Source of the DNA: JASHPR01 sp963778075
GTDB taxonomy: Bacteria; Actinomycetota; Actinomycetes; Streptosporangiales; Streptosporangiaceae
Assembly: GCA_963778075.1 (NCBI GenBank)
Contig: CAVZTJ010000015.1
Location: forward strand, 62,001 to 126,000
DNA: 64,000 nt
Direction of reading: 5' to 3'
Shown: piece after piece, positions 37,097 to 47,344 of the stretch
How positions within the stretch are numbered: position 1 is the stretch's first letter
How the letters are laid out: each line of letters starts with the position of its first letter
Translations under genes and position numbers: made by a program
Notes under the pieces: generated by a model
Database searches by the model: none
Told to the model about the DNA's origin: nothing
What the model saw: only the letters and a program-made list of their open reading frames with translations

Positions 37097-37561
37097 TCAG
37101 CTCGGTTGCCCTGGCTGCGGCGGCAGGCTCTGCGCCCGCACCAGCAGGCTCCCGTACAGCAGCACGGAGGCGATGAAGCCGGTTGCCATGGTGTAGGACC
37201 ACCAGTTGTTCTTGGTGATCACTGTCATCACCCCGGCGATGACAGTGAGGCCGATCAGGACGGCGCCCGAGCGTGCGAGCTGACGCGGCCGGTCCCCGCC
37301 GCCGCGGGCGGCCCGGATGACCATGACGGCCCCGGCGAGCAGGCCGATCGCGACCACGACGTGCAGCCCGAGCAGCACGGTGCTGACGGCGTGAGCAGCC
37401 CCGGTGGTCTCCGACGGCTGCCCTATCAGGTTGACCGCCATCCCGAGCAGGAACTGTGCTGACAGGAACACGAGCTGGTTCCGGGCCTCGCGGCGCATAT
37501 TCATCCGGCTGGCCGACGCGGCCTGGACCGTTGCCTTCTCGTTTTCGCTCATCGTCTTCAT
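37097..37561 (-). CDS. Four-helix integral membrane protein, unknown function
   Basis: ATG 37561 follows GGGAGAAG. The 154-residue product has a polar N-terminus (about 25 residues) and four hydrophobic helices (about 30-50, 58-82, 95-115 and 122-142). A His in the second helix (LGLHVVVAIGLLAGAVMVI) is the only obvious ligand-type residue in the membrane part. No motif identifies it. It converges on the STAND gene and lies 1.1 kb from the MalT-like regulator. Confidence 0.65.
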   Translation of the reverse strand: MKTMSENEKATVQAASASRMNMRREARNQLVFLSAQFLLGMAVNLIGQPSETTGAAHAVSTVLLGLHVVVAIGLLAGAVMVIRAARGGGDRPRQLARSGAVLIGLTVIAGVMTVITKNNWWSYTMATGFIASVLLYGSLLVRAQSLPPQPGQPS

Positions 37562-38674
37562 GACTCTTCTCCCTGATATCTAGCCATTGGATACCTCCGG
37601 TTCTCGCCCACGTCGCCGAGCGAGCGCGGGCACCACGTGCTGAGCGACTGGGCTGACACCAGGCAGCTCCGGGCGTGCCTCCGCTCCCGCCAGGGCGTCG
37701 GCCTGGCGTGGCGAACCCGGCCACCCCGTAGCCATGTTCAGCACGCTGCCGGGCTCGCCGCCCGCGGGTCCAGGCGACGGCCACACTTGCACGTCCCCGA
37801 TGGCCGGGCGGCCCTGTATGCCCCCGCGACAGCAGGTTGCGGGCGAAGATCCACTCGACGGGCTCTTCCAGCCCGACGTGGAACGCGATCCGGACGGCGT
37901 GGGGTCCTGAGGGAGTAGAAAAGGCTGCCCGTCAGCGGGACGATCGTCGGCGGGTTGTGACCAGCCGTAGTCCGAGTTCGGCTGATACCGTGCTGCTGCT
38001 GTTCATAGCCAGGCCAATCTTGATTCACTGGGTCACGATGCCGTTGTCGGCTTGTATCTGTGAGCCTCGCGCCTGCCTGGATGAATCATCGTCATACGAT
38101 TGCGATGATTTCCTGCCCGCCCCCGGGCCACGCTTGATGAGCATCATCCCCCGGCGAGCCGACACCTTGTGACCAGGACCGTGACCGCGGAGAGATCCGC
38201 GTCGCCGAGGCGTTGGCCGCAGGAGGCGGTGGCTGCAGCTGGCCCAGGACGACCCCGACTGCTTCCAGCCAGGCGTGGGCCCAGGGGATATGGGGGACGG
38301 GCAGTCTCCCCATGCGCGGGGATCCCAGGGCGCCCCACTCGGATAACTCACCCCTGGGTGCTCCTAACCGGAAAATCACCTACCCCAGCTGAGTGCGCGG
38401 CAGCGAACCCAAGCCCTCAAGCACGCCCGGTCGGTTTGCGCGTGCGGTGATGTCATGCGGCAGGGCGCCAGCGTGACGGCGTACCCGAGCGCTTCGAGCT
38501 GGCGGATGTGGTTGCGGACCTTTTTTTGCTTGTTGGTCCGCTCGTCGTAGTAGCCCGCGCCCAGGTCGTGGTAGCCGACCCAGGCGGCCAGCGTGCGTGG
38601 TGGTTCGCCAAGCCGGGTGCTAAGGCCGAAGTCGGCCAGATCGTGCGACATTCACGCCAAGCAGCGTGGCCCGG
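37562..38674. other. Mostly non-coding stretch with a possible transposase remnant
   Basis: Over 1.1 kb no complete gene is visible. A 91-codon minus-strand frame (38376-38651) includes DERTNKQKKVRNHIRQLEAL and GYAVTLAP, which resembles the C-terminus of some insertion-sequence transposases, but the match is from memory and weak. An 8-T run lies at about 38520-38527. Confidence 0.35.
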
Positions 38675-41458
38675 TCATAATACGGTTGCGCGGGGCTGAC
38701 CAGCGCGGCGCACGGGGGATGGTGCGAGCAGGCCCAGATCGCGGGCCCGCGCGACGGCCTCGGTGCGGCGGTGGGCGCCGAGCTTGACGAACAGGTGGCT
38801 TATGTGGGTCCGGACGGTGGTCACCGACACTGATAGTTCCCGGGCGATCTCCGGGGCGGACAGATTCGTCGGCAGGTAACGCAGCACCCGCATCTCGCTG
38901 CGACTCAACGGCTCTATCAGCTCGGGGGAACGATCTTCCCCAGACCACTCTTTGCCACGGGGGGGCTTCCCGCTTCCCAATACCGCTTTGGGCCCCGGAT
39001 ACCCATCGGGGGCCGGTTCCGCGGGGCCTGGCTCCAGTGGTGGAAGCAGGGTGAGGATCTCCGAGACTAGGGCCGCGTGTTTGGCGCAGTCCCGGGCGTG
39101 GCGCTCCAGCAGCCCCGGCGCACGGTAGATGAGGAACGGAAAGAGCATGCGATCGGGCTCGGCGATATCGAGGGCACGCTCGAGCGCGCGCCAGGCGGCG
39201 GCCCGGTCGCTGAGTGCGTCCCGGACGATCGCCTCCAGCACGAAAACGTTAACCAGCCAGTTCGGCCAGACCACGGGAGCGGAGCCGTCCAGAACCGGTG
39301 CCAGCGCGGCGGTCGCCGCGCGCGGATTGTCCTGGGCCAGCCGCAGCACCGCCTCGGCGACGCGGATCTCGCCGCGGTCGCGGTCCTCGTCACGCAGGCC
39401 GTCCAGGGTCTGCTCGGCGCGGTCGATGGCGCCCAGGCGCACCAGGGCGTGCAGCAGCAATGCCCGCGTCGATGTGACGAAATAACTGCCGTGCGGGGCG
39501 GCGAGGTGCCCCGAAAGCCGCTCGGCGGCCCGGCAGGCGGCCAGCGCGTCGGTGACGCGGCCGCACGCCAGCTCCAGCAGCCCGCGCACGAAGCAGATCC
39601 CCGCCCCCACCGCGGGCTCGGCTTCCGGCACGACGGTGCGCTCGGCCCGCTGGACCCAGGGCTCTGCCTCATCGGGCCGCCCCTGCCAGATCAGCGCGCC
39701 TGCGAGTGCGATGTAGGCGCTTCCGGCGGCCGGCTCGTCGGTCCAGCCGTGCCGTTCGGCCAGCTCGACCGCCTGTCTGCCGCGCTCCGCCGCCCGTGCG
39801 AACGACCGCTCGAGTTCGACCGGCGCCTGGTACGCCAGGCCCGTGAACTCCAGATAGGGCCGCCCGACCCGGCGGGCCAGCACCGCGCCCTGCTCCAGGT
39901 GCGCCGCTGCATCCTCGAACCGGGCCGCCCCGTACTCGGCGCTGCCGAGGCTGATCAGCGCCAGCGCGCGCAGCTCCTCGCCCAAGCCGGGCGCCTGCGG
40001 AGCCTCGGCCGTGGCCTGCAGCCGTCGCGCCTCCTCCGCCACCGCCGGCGGGTTCCCGCGGTGGCGGGCAACCAGCAGCCGGATGATCCCGAGCAGCACC
40101 TGCGCCTGCCCGCGCCTGGCCGCCGGCACCGACGCCGCCCCCCGCGCCGCCACCTCCAGATACCGCTCCGCGGCCTCCAGCGATCCCTGCGCCAGCTCAT
40201 CGGCCGCCGCCACCGCCGCCAGCTCAGCATCCGCCGCCGCGGCCCCCGCCGGGAACCCGGTCAGGATCGCGTGCACCGTCGCAGCCTGCCCGCCCAGATG
40301 CAGGCCGGGCCAGTGCCCGGCGAGCAGGCGGGCGGCCAGCCCCCAGTCCTGCGCCGCCTGCGCGTGCCGGATCGCCTCCACCGGGAACCCGTACTCCGAA
40401 AACCATTGCGCTGCCACCCCGTGCAGCCCGGTGACCTCCCCCGGCGCGGCGCGCCGCAGCTCCAGCTGCAGCAGGTCGGCGAACAGGCGGTGGTAACGGA
40501 ACCAGGAACGGCCCGCGTCCAGCGAGACCACGAACGCGTTCGCCCTCTCCAGTTCCTGCAGCACCCGCTCCCCGCTCGAGCCTCCGGCCAGGGCATCGGC
40601 CAGCGGGCCGGACACCCGCTCCAGCACGCTGGTGCGCAGCAGCAGCCGCCGGACTTCTTCCGGCTGCCGGTCCAGCACCTCATCCAGCAGGTACTCCGCC
40701 ACCGTCCGCTCACTGCCGGAAAACTCCGCCGCGAACCGGCCCGGATCCGGATGCCCGGCCAGCGACAGCGCCGCCAGCCGCAGCCCGGCCGCCCACCCCT
40801 CGGTCCGCTCATGCAGCATCACCACCGCCGGATCGGCCAGCTCCACCCCGGCCCCGGCAAACAACTCCCGCGCCTCGGCCACGCTGAACCGCAGATCCCC
40901 GGCCCGGATCTCGGCCAGCTGACCCTCCAGCCGCAGCCGGTGCAGCCCTAGCCGCAGGCCTTGCCGGGTACACAGCACGAACCGCAGCGCATCCGGGGCC
41001 CGCATCATCAGCAGCTCCAGCTGCCGCAGCGCCTGGTCCGGCCCCAGCAGGTGGACGTCATCGACCACCAGCCAGACCGGCTCCGCCAGCGGCGCCAGGT
41101 CCTTCAAAAGCCGCTCCACGACCGCCCACCCGTCCAGGTCCGGCGCCGCCGTCAGCTCCCGCACCAGCCCCGACCCCGGAGCCGTCCCGCGTAGCGCCCC
41201 CAGCACCGACGCCCAGAACCGCTGCGGATCCCGCTCATCTGGCCCCACCGGCACCCACGCCGCCCGGTCCGCCACCCCCGCCTGACCGATCCACGACCGC
41301 AGCAGGACCGTCTTCCCGCTGCCCGCCGGCGCCGACACCACCGTCACCCGCGCCCGCGCTCCAAGCCGCCCGAACAGCTCAATACGCGGAACGACTCCTC
41401 CCGCACCGGGGGAGACAGCAGCAATGGCACCGGACTCGGGCCCCCCGGCAGACCCCAT
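38675..41458 (-). CDS. MalT-like LuxR-family ATP-dependent regulator
   Basis: ATG 41458 gives about 927 residues. Near the N-terminus is the STAND ATPase with Walker A SAPAGSGKTVLLRSW and Walker B WLVVDDVHLLGPDQALRQLE. Long TPR-like helical repeats occupy roughly 400-800. The last 65 residues form a LuxR helix-turn-helix (LSRSEMRVLRYLPTNLSAPE, then LSVSVTTVRTHISHLFVKL). Such LAL/MalT proteins activate genes on binding a small inducer plus ATP. No adjacent operon points to a target. The frame upstream to 41680 is not convincing coding sequence. Confidence 0.9.
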   Translation of the reverse strand: MGSAGGPESGAIAAVSPGAGGVVPRIELFGRLGARARVTVVSAPAGSGKTVLLRSWIGQAGVADRAAWVPVGPDERDPQRFWASVLGALRGTAPGSGLVRELTAAPDLDGWAVVERLLKDLAPLAEPVWLVVDDVHLLGPDQALRQLELLMMRAPDALRFVLCTRQGLRLGLHRLRLEGQLAEIRAGDLRFSVAEARELFAGAGVELADPAVVMLHERTEGWAAGLRLAALSLAGHPDPGRFAAEFSGSERTVAEYLLDEVLDRQPEEVRRLLLRTSVLERVSGPLADALAGGSSGERVLQELERANAFVVSLDAGRSWFRYHRLFADLLQLELRRAAPGEVTGLHGVAAQWFSEYGFPVEAIRHAQAAQDWGLAARLLAGHWPGLHLGGQAATVHAILTGFPAGAAAADAELAAVAAADELAQGSLEAAERYLEVAARGAASVPAARRGQAQVLLGIIRLLVARHRGNPPAVAEEARRLQATAEAPQAPGLGEELRALALISLGSAEYGAARFEDAAAHLEQGAVLARRVGRPYLEFTGLAYQAPVELERSFARAAERGRQAVELAERHGWTDEPAAGSAYIALAGALIWQGRPDEAEPWVQRAERTVVPEAEPAVGAGICFVRGLLELACGRVTDALAACRAAERLSGHLAAPHGSYFVTSTRALLLHALVRLGAIDRAEQTLDGLRDEDRDRGEIRVAEAVLRLAQDNPRAATAALAPVLDGSAPVVWPNWLVNVFVLEAIVRDALSDRAAAWRALERALDIAEPDRMLFPFLIYRAPGLLERHARDCAKHAALVSEILTLLPPLEPGPAEPAPDGYPGPKAVLGSGKPPRGKEWSGEDRSPELIEPLSRSEMRVLRYLPTNLSAPEIARELSVSVTTVRTHISHLFVKLGAHRRTEAVARARDLGLLAPSPVRRAGQPRATVL

Positions 41459-42929
41459 CGCTCTATAATCGCACGGACCCCCAGCAGCGCCCATACCTCC
41501 ACGCACAGATCGACTAGTTCTGCACGAACTCCGGGCGAGTCTGCCAAGCGTCCGCCGCCACGCAGGCGGGACTGTGCTCTCCGCCGAGATCGAGCGCGAA
41601 TCACACAGCGTGATCGGCTCCACGGGCCAGTGCGACAATAGCTCGCCGACTCGGCGCGCGTCCTCAAGCTGAAGTCGCACGAGGGACGAGCGGACAGATT
41701 AACCAATTCTGGCGGCCCCATGATGATCATCAGTAGGCTACTCAGCAATCCCTAAGGATTGGCGGGGCACACGGCTCCGGAGGCGGTTCCCCGCCCGTTC
41801 CCGTGAGCTGCGGTTTCATGTCATCTGGCCACCGCTCGCTCGCCGGTGGCCCGGACGATCCCCCCTCTGAGGGACCGCAATGGCCGCACCCGGTGTCAAG
41901 GGACATCGGAAACTGCGGCCGTCATCAACCCGGGGCGCCCTCGTTCGCTCAAGGCTATTGATTTGGAAGTGTCGCACCTGTCGCCGACAGATACGACGCG
42001 TTCGCAGAGGGGGCCAGCGCGACGCTTGCCTTCGATGCTGAACGTGCACGTGCCCAGACGGCAATTTTCCCAGACTCCTCGCGTTGGCCTGTCGTGCGAG
42101 GTTGCAGCGCAGCCAATCCTTCGCGAAGAGCTGCATTCCGCCGCATAGAACGTGCCCACCAGCGACGACTAACTCAAACGCCTGTCCCCTTGGCCAAGGC
42201 GAGGAGGCCTTGAGGTGCGTTCCGCCCGGCTAGCGTGTGCCGTCGCCCGGCGCACGTGCGCGTTGGCGTCGTCGAGGCGGGCCAGCAGCAGCGCCTGGGT
42301 CACGCCGGGCCCTCCCGCCCGGCCCGGGGGTCTGCATATCCTCATGCGGGTGACGACGGTCAGCGGCGACGAGGACGGTTGCGCTTAGCCTGCCTTGCAG
42401 GGCAGCACTGTCAGCGTGGCCTGCCAGGGACGCGCTGTCCGGGTGACCTTCCAAGCATGATCTCACCTGTTCCTGCACGCGGCGGCAAGCGCGCCAGTCC
42501 GGTACCGGGCGTTCCTCGCCTCGAACCACCGCGGACGGTCAGCCGGGGGGACATGACCCGTTTCGACCAGGCTCAGTCACTGAGCGTGGAGCGATCTCTG
42601 GCCTTGCTCTTCCGCAGGTCGCAACAGGCCGTGATCCGGTGCTTGCCCGGGCGAACAGGTACCTCACCGGTGGGCGCACCGCCTGATGGCGTAGTCGCGG
42701 TGCTGATACTGGGAGCGATCGTGAACCAAGTCGGGGCTGCGCGTGGTTAGGGCCATCCAGCCGTTGAGTCTGCCGATGTCCCCTTGTCCGCCGCCCTGTG
42801 GCCGCTTGACAAGGGCTGGTCAGGAGGCCGGCGAGGGACCGCGTCCGCGACCACCTGTGCGGCGCGGCCCTCTTGTGGTTCCGCCGCGGGAGCAATGCGC
42901 TGCGCCCCGTGCACCAACGTTCCGCAGGG
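41459..42929. other. 1.5-kb stretch without a supported gene
   Basis: Several overlapping open frames of 60-170 codons occur on both strands (for example 42235-42750), but none has consistent third-position bias or a recognisable motif. The first 300 bases are richer in A+T and may hold the promoter of the MalT-like gene. The remainder looks like decayed sequence. Confidence 0.4.
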
Positions 42930-43448
42930 CTATCGGATCGTGGATCGCCGAAGGCGTCTCCACCGGCGCGAGACGTGGATTACCAGGTACACGACGAGCA
43001 CGACAGAAGAGAGCAAGTGCCACCTGTCGAAAGGTAGTGGGAGGACGGGCAGGAGCAGTGGGGCTCCCCGATTCCAGTCGAGAATCCCAGAAACCACGAC
43101 GTTGAGCGTGACGAAGGCGAGGATCGCATCCGACGCCAAGAGACGTAGCTCGCGCACGACCCGCCGGCGAAAGCCCCGGAGCCGCGTGAACATGCCAGCG
43201 ATCCGGTGGCGGCGCTGCGCCAGGTGGACAATGACCAGGCCTGCGAAGGCCAGCCCCACGTCGGCATGGATGGCGTTGCGGATGTGCAGGAGTTGCAGGG
43301 TTCCGAGTGCCGCGGCGGCGAAGACCAGGAGGCCGAGGTGCACAAGCCAGCGAGACCTGAGACGCCACGCGGTCCGCGATCGCGCCCGTCGTTCGCCCGG
43401 GGAGCCAGCCGCCCTCCCCCGCGCGGCTCCTTGGTTCTCGGCCTCCAT
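42930..43448 (-). CDS. DUF4405-like membrane protein (possible b-type haem four-helix protein)
   Basis: ATG 43448 is preceded by GAGGAGCC. The 172-residue protein begins with about 30 polar residues and then has four hydrophobic helices. Histidines occur in or beside the helices: WLVHLGLLVF, LLHIRNAIHADVGLAFAGL, IVHLAQRRH, DRWHLLSSV, YLVIHVSRRW. This spacing resembles the DUF4405 / cytochrome b-like fold, so haem binding is possible but not shown. It is divergent from a frameshifted ArsR-type gene 186 bp away, which may once have regulated it. Confidence 0.7.
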   Translation of the reverse strand: MEAENQGAARGRAAGSPGERRARSRTAWRLRSRWLVHLGLLVFAAAALGTLQLLHIRNAIHADVGLAFAGLVIVHLAQRRHRIAGMFTRLRGFRRRVVRELRLLASDAILAFVTLNVVVSGILDWNRGAPLLLPVLPLPFDRWHLLSSVVLVVYLVIHVSRRWRRLRRSTIR

Positions 43449-43634
43449 AGATGGCTCCTCGCATTCTGGGCGCTCCAGTCGTCTGAGGTCTCCGGCCACA
43501 CGGCCATCGCGACCGATCAACTCATCGTCGTCGCTTCTCTATTGCGTTCCGGCGCCAACGAGTTCACCAACGCAGGAAATTACGGGAACATCCTCAGCTG
43601 CATCCGCGCATTCCCCGACTACGACCTCGACGAC

Positions 43635-44177
43635 ATGGTCGTGGTCACCGCGCCCGGCAGCTCCGCGCGCTGGCCGACCCGCTGCGCCGCATCCTCCTTG
43701 GGCTGCTTCTGGAGCGAGCCGCCACAGTCACCGAGATGGCGCAGGCGGTCGACCGCCCCAAGAGCACCGTCGCCTACCACGTCAACCTTCTCCTTGACAC
43801 CGGTCTCCTCCGCGTCGTGCGCACCCGGCGGGTGCGCGCAATCCAGGAGCGGTACTACGGCCGGGTCGCCCGCACCGTCTACATCGGCGCGCTCAGCCGC
43901 CCCCAAGACAAACAAGTCGTGGCCGCCATCAACGGGCTCGCCGAAGCAGCCGCGGAGGCCGCCCCGGCCCACGCCGCCGACCAGCTGCGGTGCTCCCTCG
44001 TGCACGCCCGCATCCCGGTCGAGGAGGTCCGGAACTTCTGGGCGCAGGTCCAGGAACTCACCCGCCGGTTCGCCCAGATCCCCCGGGCGGGCGACCAGGT
44101 CTGCGGCTTACGCCGCCGGCCTCTACCCCACCGACGCTCCCGCGCTCCCCGACGCCGATCACGACCGGACCGGCTGA
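43635..44177 (+). pseudogene. ArsR-type winged-helix regulator with two compensating frameshifts
   Basis: ATG 43635 opens MVVVTAP. The next frame then carries the ArsR-like core (QLRALADPLRRILLGLLLER, DRPKSTVAYHVNLLLDTGLL, RVRAIQERYYGRVARTVYIG) up to QIPRAGDQVCG. The end returns to the first frame (AAGLYPTDAPALPDADHDRT, stop 44177). A missing base near 43650 and a compensating indel near 44107 explain this. The intact gene would be a helix-turn-helix repressor of about 180 residues. The middle frame alone lacks a good start codon. Confidence 0.75.
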
Positions 44178-44426
44178 CGCGAACCAGCGCCCGCACCGAC
44201 GCCGCCACGTCCGCAAGCGTGCAGCGGCTGCTGGCGGCTTTACCTGAGCGCACAGATCGCCCATTCAAGTGCGCCATTCACCGACAGCCAGCACATCGAG
44301 AACTGACCGTCAAAGCGGGGCAAGCCCAGAACCATGCATAACGAGTCCTCTTTGGGGCCTGTGGATCTAAAGGCGTTTCCGGCCCGATCACGCCAGACCT
44401 GATGGTCTGGCGCGAGAGGTGCCGTG

Positions 44427-44750
44427 ATGATCGCGACACTGGACGACGTGACAAGAAGCAAGCGGCCGGAACCGACCGCTGAGGAGGCGGCCGCGACGGA
44501 GCTCGTGCGGCTGGCCCGGAGCAGGGCCTGTCATTGACCGGCCCGGACGGGCTGCTGAAGCAGCTGACCAAGACCGTGATCGAGACTGCGCTGAACGAGG
44601 AGATCACCCAGCACCTGGGCTATGAGAAGCACGACCCGGCCGCGGCCAGGGCGCGGGCAGCGGGAACGTCCGCAACGGGACCCGTCCCAAGCGGGTGCTG
44701 ACGGACAGCACGGGGCAGGTCCAGATCGACGTGCCGCGGGACCGGGCGGT
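44427..44750 (+). mobile_element. IS256-family transposase remnant, 5' part only
   Basis: ATG 44427 starts with MIATLDDVTRSKRPEPTAEE. After a frameshift near 44517 it continues GLLKQLTKTVIETALNEEIT and QHLGYEKHDPA. After a further shift near 44650 the sense reads VLTDSTGQVQIDVPRDR. This is the N-terminal region of IS256-type (mutator) transposases. The catalytic DDE domain is absent and the sequence loses similarity after about 44745. No terminal inverted repeats were found. Confidence 0.75.
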
Positions 44751-45059
44751 TCGCCTGAGGCAGCTGACGTCGCCCCTGAGCGAGTCGCCGACGCATCTGG
44801 CACCAGGCCGCACCGGGAAGAGTCCTGCCGGGCCATCAGCGTGCCGACCTGTTGCTTGCCACTGGCAGAGGCTCCGTGACCGCATCCCCGATGTGGTTTG
44901 GTCCGGGCCGAGCACTCGCTCACACTCCACAAGCATCCGGGCCCGGCGTCGACGGCGCGGCTGAGGTCCGCAGCTACCCGCAACTGCCGGCGATTCCGGC
45001 TGAGTGTCCGCTGGGGCCTGCACGGGGCCTGCATGGGCCTTAACGATCTTTGAAAAATG

Positions 45060-45096
45060 GATCAGGCACCTTGCCTGTTCGGCAAAGTGCCTGATC
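45060..45096 (-). terminator. Intrinsic terminator (minus strand)
   Basis: GATCAGGCAC (45060-45069) pairs with GTGCCTGATC (45087-45096). TTGCC/GGCAA extends the stem inside a single mismatch, with a 5-base loop. On the minus strand the stem is followed by CATTTTTC. This is a canonical Rho-independent terminator for the small minus-strand gene ending at about 45142. Confidence 0.8.
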
Positions 45097-45141
45097 AGGG
45101 GCGGAGGCTCGGGGATTTGATTCCCTATGGAGGCTGCTGTG

Positions 45142-45467
45142 TCAAGACGATCGCGGGATGCGGCCGTTGAGCTTGTTCCGGTCTCTGCGATGGCCCTGAC
45201 ACTTGGGGCAACCGTAGGCTGGTCTTGCTCGTGGTGATGGCCGGGAAGGGTCTTTCGGAGCCGGCAGCGGAGGTGTCCGAGGTCTTCGATCAGCCACCAG
45301 GCGGCACTGCAGGGGTGGAAGTGGTCGTGATAGGCAAAGCGGGCCAGCTCGTCGAGGATGTCGTCGGGGGCGTGCAGCAGCCAGTCTTCGAGGACCTCGG
45401 CGTAGCTGAGGAGTTCGCGCAGGTCGTCGGCCTGGTCTGGGGTGAGGGTGATCGTTTGGGTGGGCAT
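45142..45467 (-). pseudogene. Hypothetical protein with a C-terminal zinc-ribbon-like motif, frameshifted
   Basis: ATG 45467 after GGAGA gives MPTQTITLTPDQADDLRELL, then a helical domain with DELARFAYHDHFHPC and WWLIEDLGHLRCRL. In the same frame the protein would run on through the terminator stem, which is implausible. In the adjacent frame it ends YGCPKCQGHRRDRNKLNGRI and stops at 45142, 45 bp before the terminator. An indel near 45226 therefore splits the gene. The CPKC is a likely half zinc-ribbon. It is downstream of an IS110 transposase on the same strand and may be a passenger gene (inference). Confidence 0.55.
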
Positions 45468-45550
45468 GGTGGTCTCCGTTTCGGGGCAGGCTGGGATGGC
45501 CCGCCGGCGGGGAAGCTGGCAGGCGGCCTTGTGACGTGGCAGAACGGCGC

Positions 45551-46999
45551 TTAGCGGTGGGGGGCTGGGGGGTGCTTGACGTTCTGGGCTGGTGACCGAG
45601 ACGATCGGGGGCGGGGGAGGTCGCCTCGCCGGTGCGGCCCGGTTGCGGCCGTCTGAGGGGCCTTCCCCGCTGTCTTGCGGCTGCGGCGGCGTTTGCGGAC
45701 GTCCTCGGGGACGGTCCACTTCTCCGCGATGATCTTCTTGGCTTCTGCCGCGGTGACGGGGGTGCCGTTGTTGTCGCAGATGACGTACGGGGTGCCGCGG
45801 TGCAGCACGGTCCAGGCCCGTTCGGCGAGGTGGCCGGCGACGACGCAGCAGGCCTTGAGGTGGGTGGCGCCGCGCTCGGTCATCTGCAGGTAGTAGATCC
45901 GGGCGAGCTGCGGGTCGTGGCGGCGGGCGGTGTCCGCGGCGCGGAACAGCGTGGCCCGCAGCAGCGATGGCCCGGCTTTGCTCATCGGCTGGCCCTTGCG
46001 GTCGGTGTCCCCGGTCTCACTGGCCCGCGGCGCGAGCCCGGCGTAGGACTTGAACCGGGTCCCGTCGCGGAACCGGCCCGGGCGGCCCATGACCGCGACC
46101 AGGACCGGGGCGCTGATCTCGGCGAACCCGGGCAGCGACCGGGCGAGCTGACCGGGACGACCTGCCGGTAGCGCTGTTCGCGGGCCGCGGCGTGCACCAC
46201 CAGCTCGCCCTGGATCGCGCGCAGCAGTCGGACTTCGGTGACCACCTCGGCGGCCAGCTCGTCATACGGCACGGCGGGGTGGTCATCGTAAAGCTCGACG
46301 GCGGCTGCTGCCGCGGCCCGCCACTCCCGGGCCCGCTCTTGGCCTTGCTGCTTGCCTGATGCCGTGGTGATCAGGCGGGTGAGCTCGGCTGTCCCGGCGG
46401 CCAGCAGGGCGCGGGGGTCCGCGTAGCGTTCCAGCATGGCCAGGTCGGCCTTGCCGAGGTCTCCGGTCAGCGGGGTCATCGGCATCAGCTGCCGGACCAG
46501 GTCCTTGATCCGGACCTTGTGCTCGCTGCCGGCGCGCGTCGGCCGTTCGCACGCCCGGACCCGCCGGTCCAGCGCTGCGGCCTGCGGGCCAGGCAGCTCG
46601 AGTTGCTGCAACCCGCCGGGATCGGCCAGCGGCATCCGGGCCAGCGTCTCCGCATCGATCCCGTTCGACTTCGCATGCCGGCGCAGGAACTTGCCGCAGG
46701 TCCGCGGCCTTCGCCGAGGACACCCGGTAAACGGCGTGGCCGCGCCGGGCGAAGAACACCGCGATCGGCATCCACGCAGGCCCGGTCGGCTCGAACACCA
46801 CCGCCAGCCGCGTGCCCTCCGGTGCCCCGGCCAGCGCCGCTGACTCCACCAGCGTCAGCGATTCCACGGTCGGCACGCACGACGACCGGCACACCACCCG
46901 GCCGTCGGCTTCCAGCACCCGCACCGAATGCCGGGACGCGATCCCCAGGTCAATCCCGACCAGGCGCCGCGATACCGGCTGCCCGTCCTCCTTCTCCAT
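45551..46999 (-). mobile_element. IS110-family transposase, inactivated by two frameshifts
   Basis: ATG 46999 begins MEKEDGQPVSRRLVGIDLGI, the first acidic strand of the RuvC-like DEDD domain, with VFEPTGPAWM further on. An extra base near 46696 (AADLR continues as FLRRHAKSNGIDA) and another indel near 46155 shift the frame. The C-terminal transposase_20 domain is in the third frame: SLPGFAEISAPVLVAVMGRP and QPMSKAGPSLLRATLFRAA, where the serine after KAGP is the likely catalytic one. The intact protein would have about 480 residues. IS110 elements lack inverted repeats, so ends cannot be set by eye. Confidence 0.88.
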
Positions 47000-47344
47000 C
47001 AGCACCCTCTCCGCGCATAGTCGCAATGTCAGCTCCGGCGGCACAGCAGGCAGCAACCAACGGCCACGGTCCCAGGGCGCAGGAGCCCGGCAACGGCTCC
47101 CATTGATGTGCTGCAACCGGACCAGGCCCTGCAGCCTGATCCACTTCCCTCATGCGGGTCATCCGTGGCCAGGCCAGCAGTGGCAATCAAATCCGCGAGG
47201 CCCGGTGAAGGACACCAGCCTCAGAACCTACGCGTCGCCACCTACCGGACCAGCCGGGGATGCTCATGCAACCCTGGAACCCCGCGCTGATCAAGCGCCG
47301 GAGTTCCTTACATGAACCCCGGATGGGCGTGAAACCAAACCGCA
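47000..47344. other. Non-coding flank upstream of the IS110 transposase
   Basis: No gene is supported here. In IS110-group elements the sequence preceding the transposase start encodes the bridge RNA that pairs with donor and target, so this stretch is where such an RNA would lie if the element boundary extends this far. I could not fold it reliably by eye. Confidence 0.35.

Noticed and set aside
39077..40951. 624-codon plus-strand frame opposite the MalT-like gene
   Set aside because: Antisense shadow in high-GC DNA; Arg/Gln/Pro-rich without domains.
45106..45130. tRNA T-loop-like sequence (GGATTTGATTCCC)
   Set aside because: No acceptor stem, anticodon arm or D-loop could be assembled around it.
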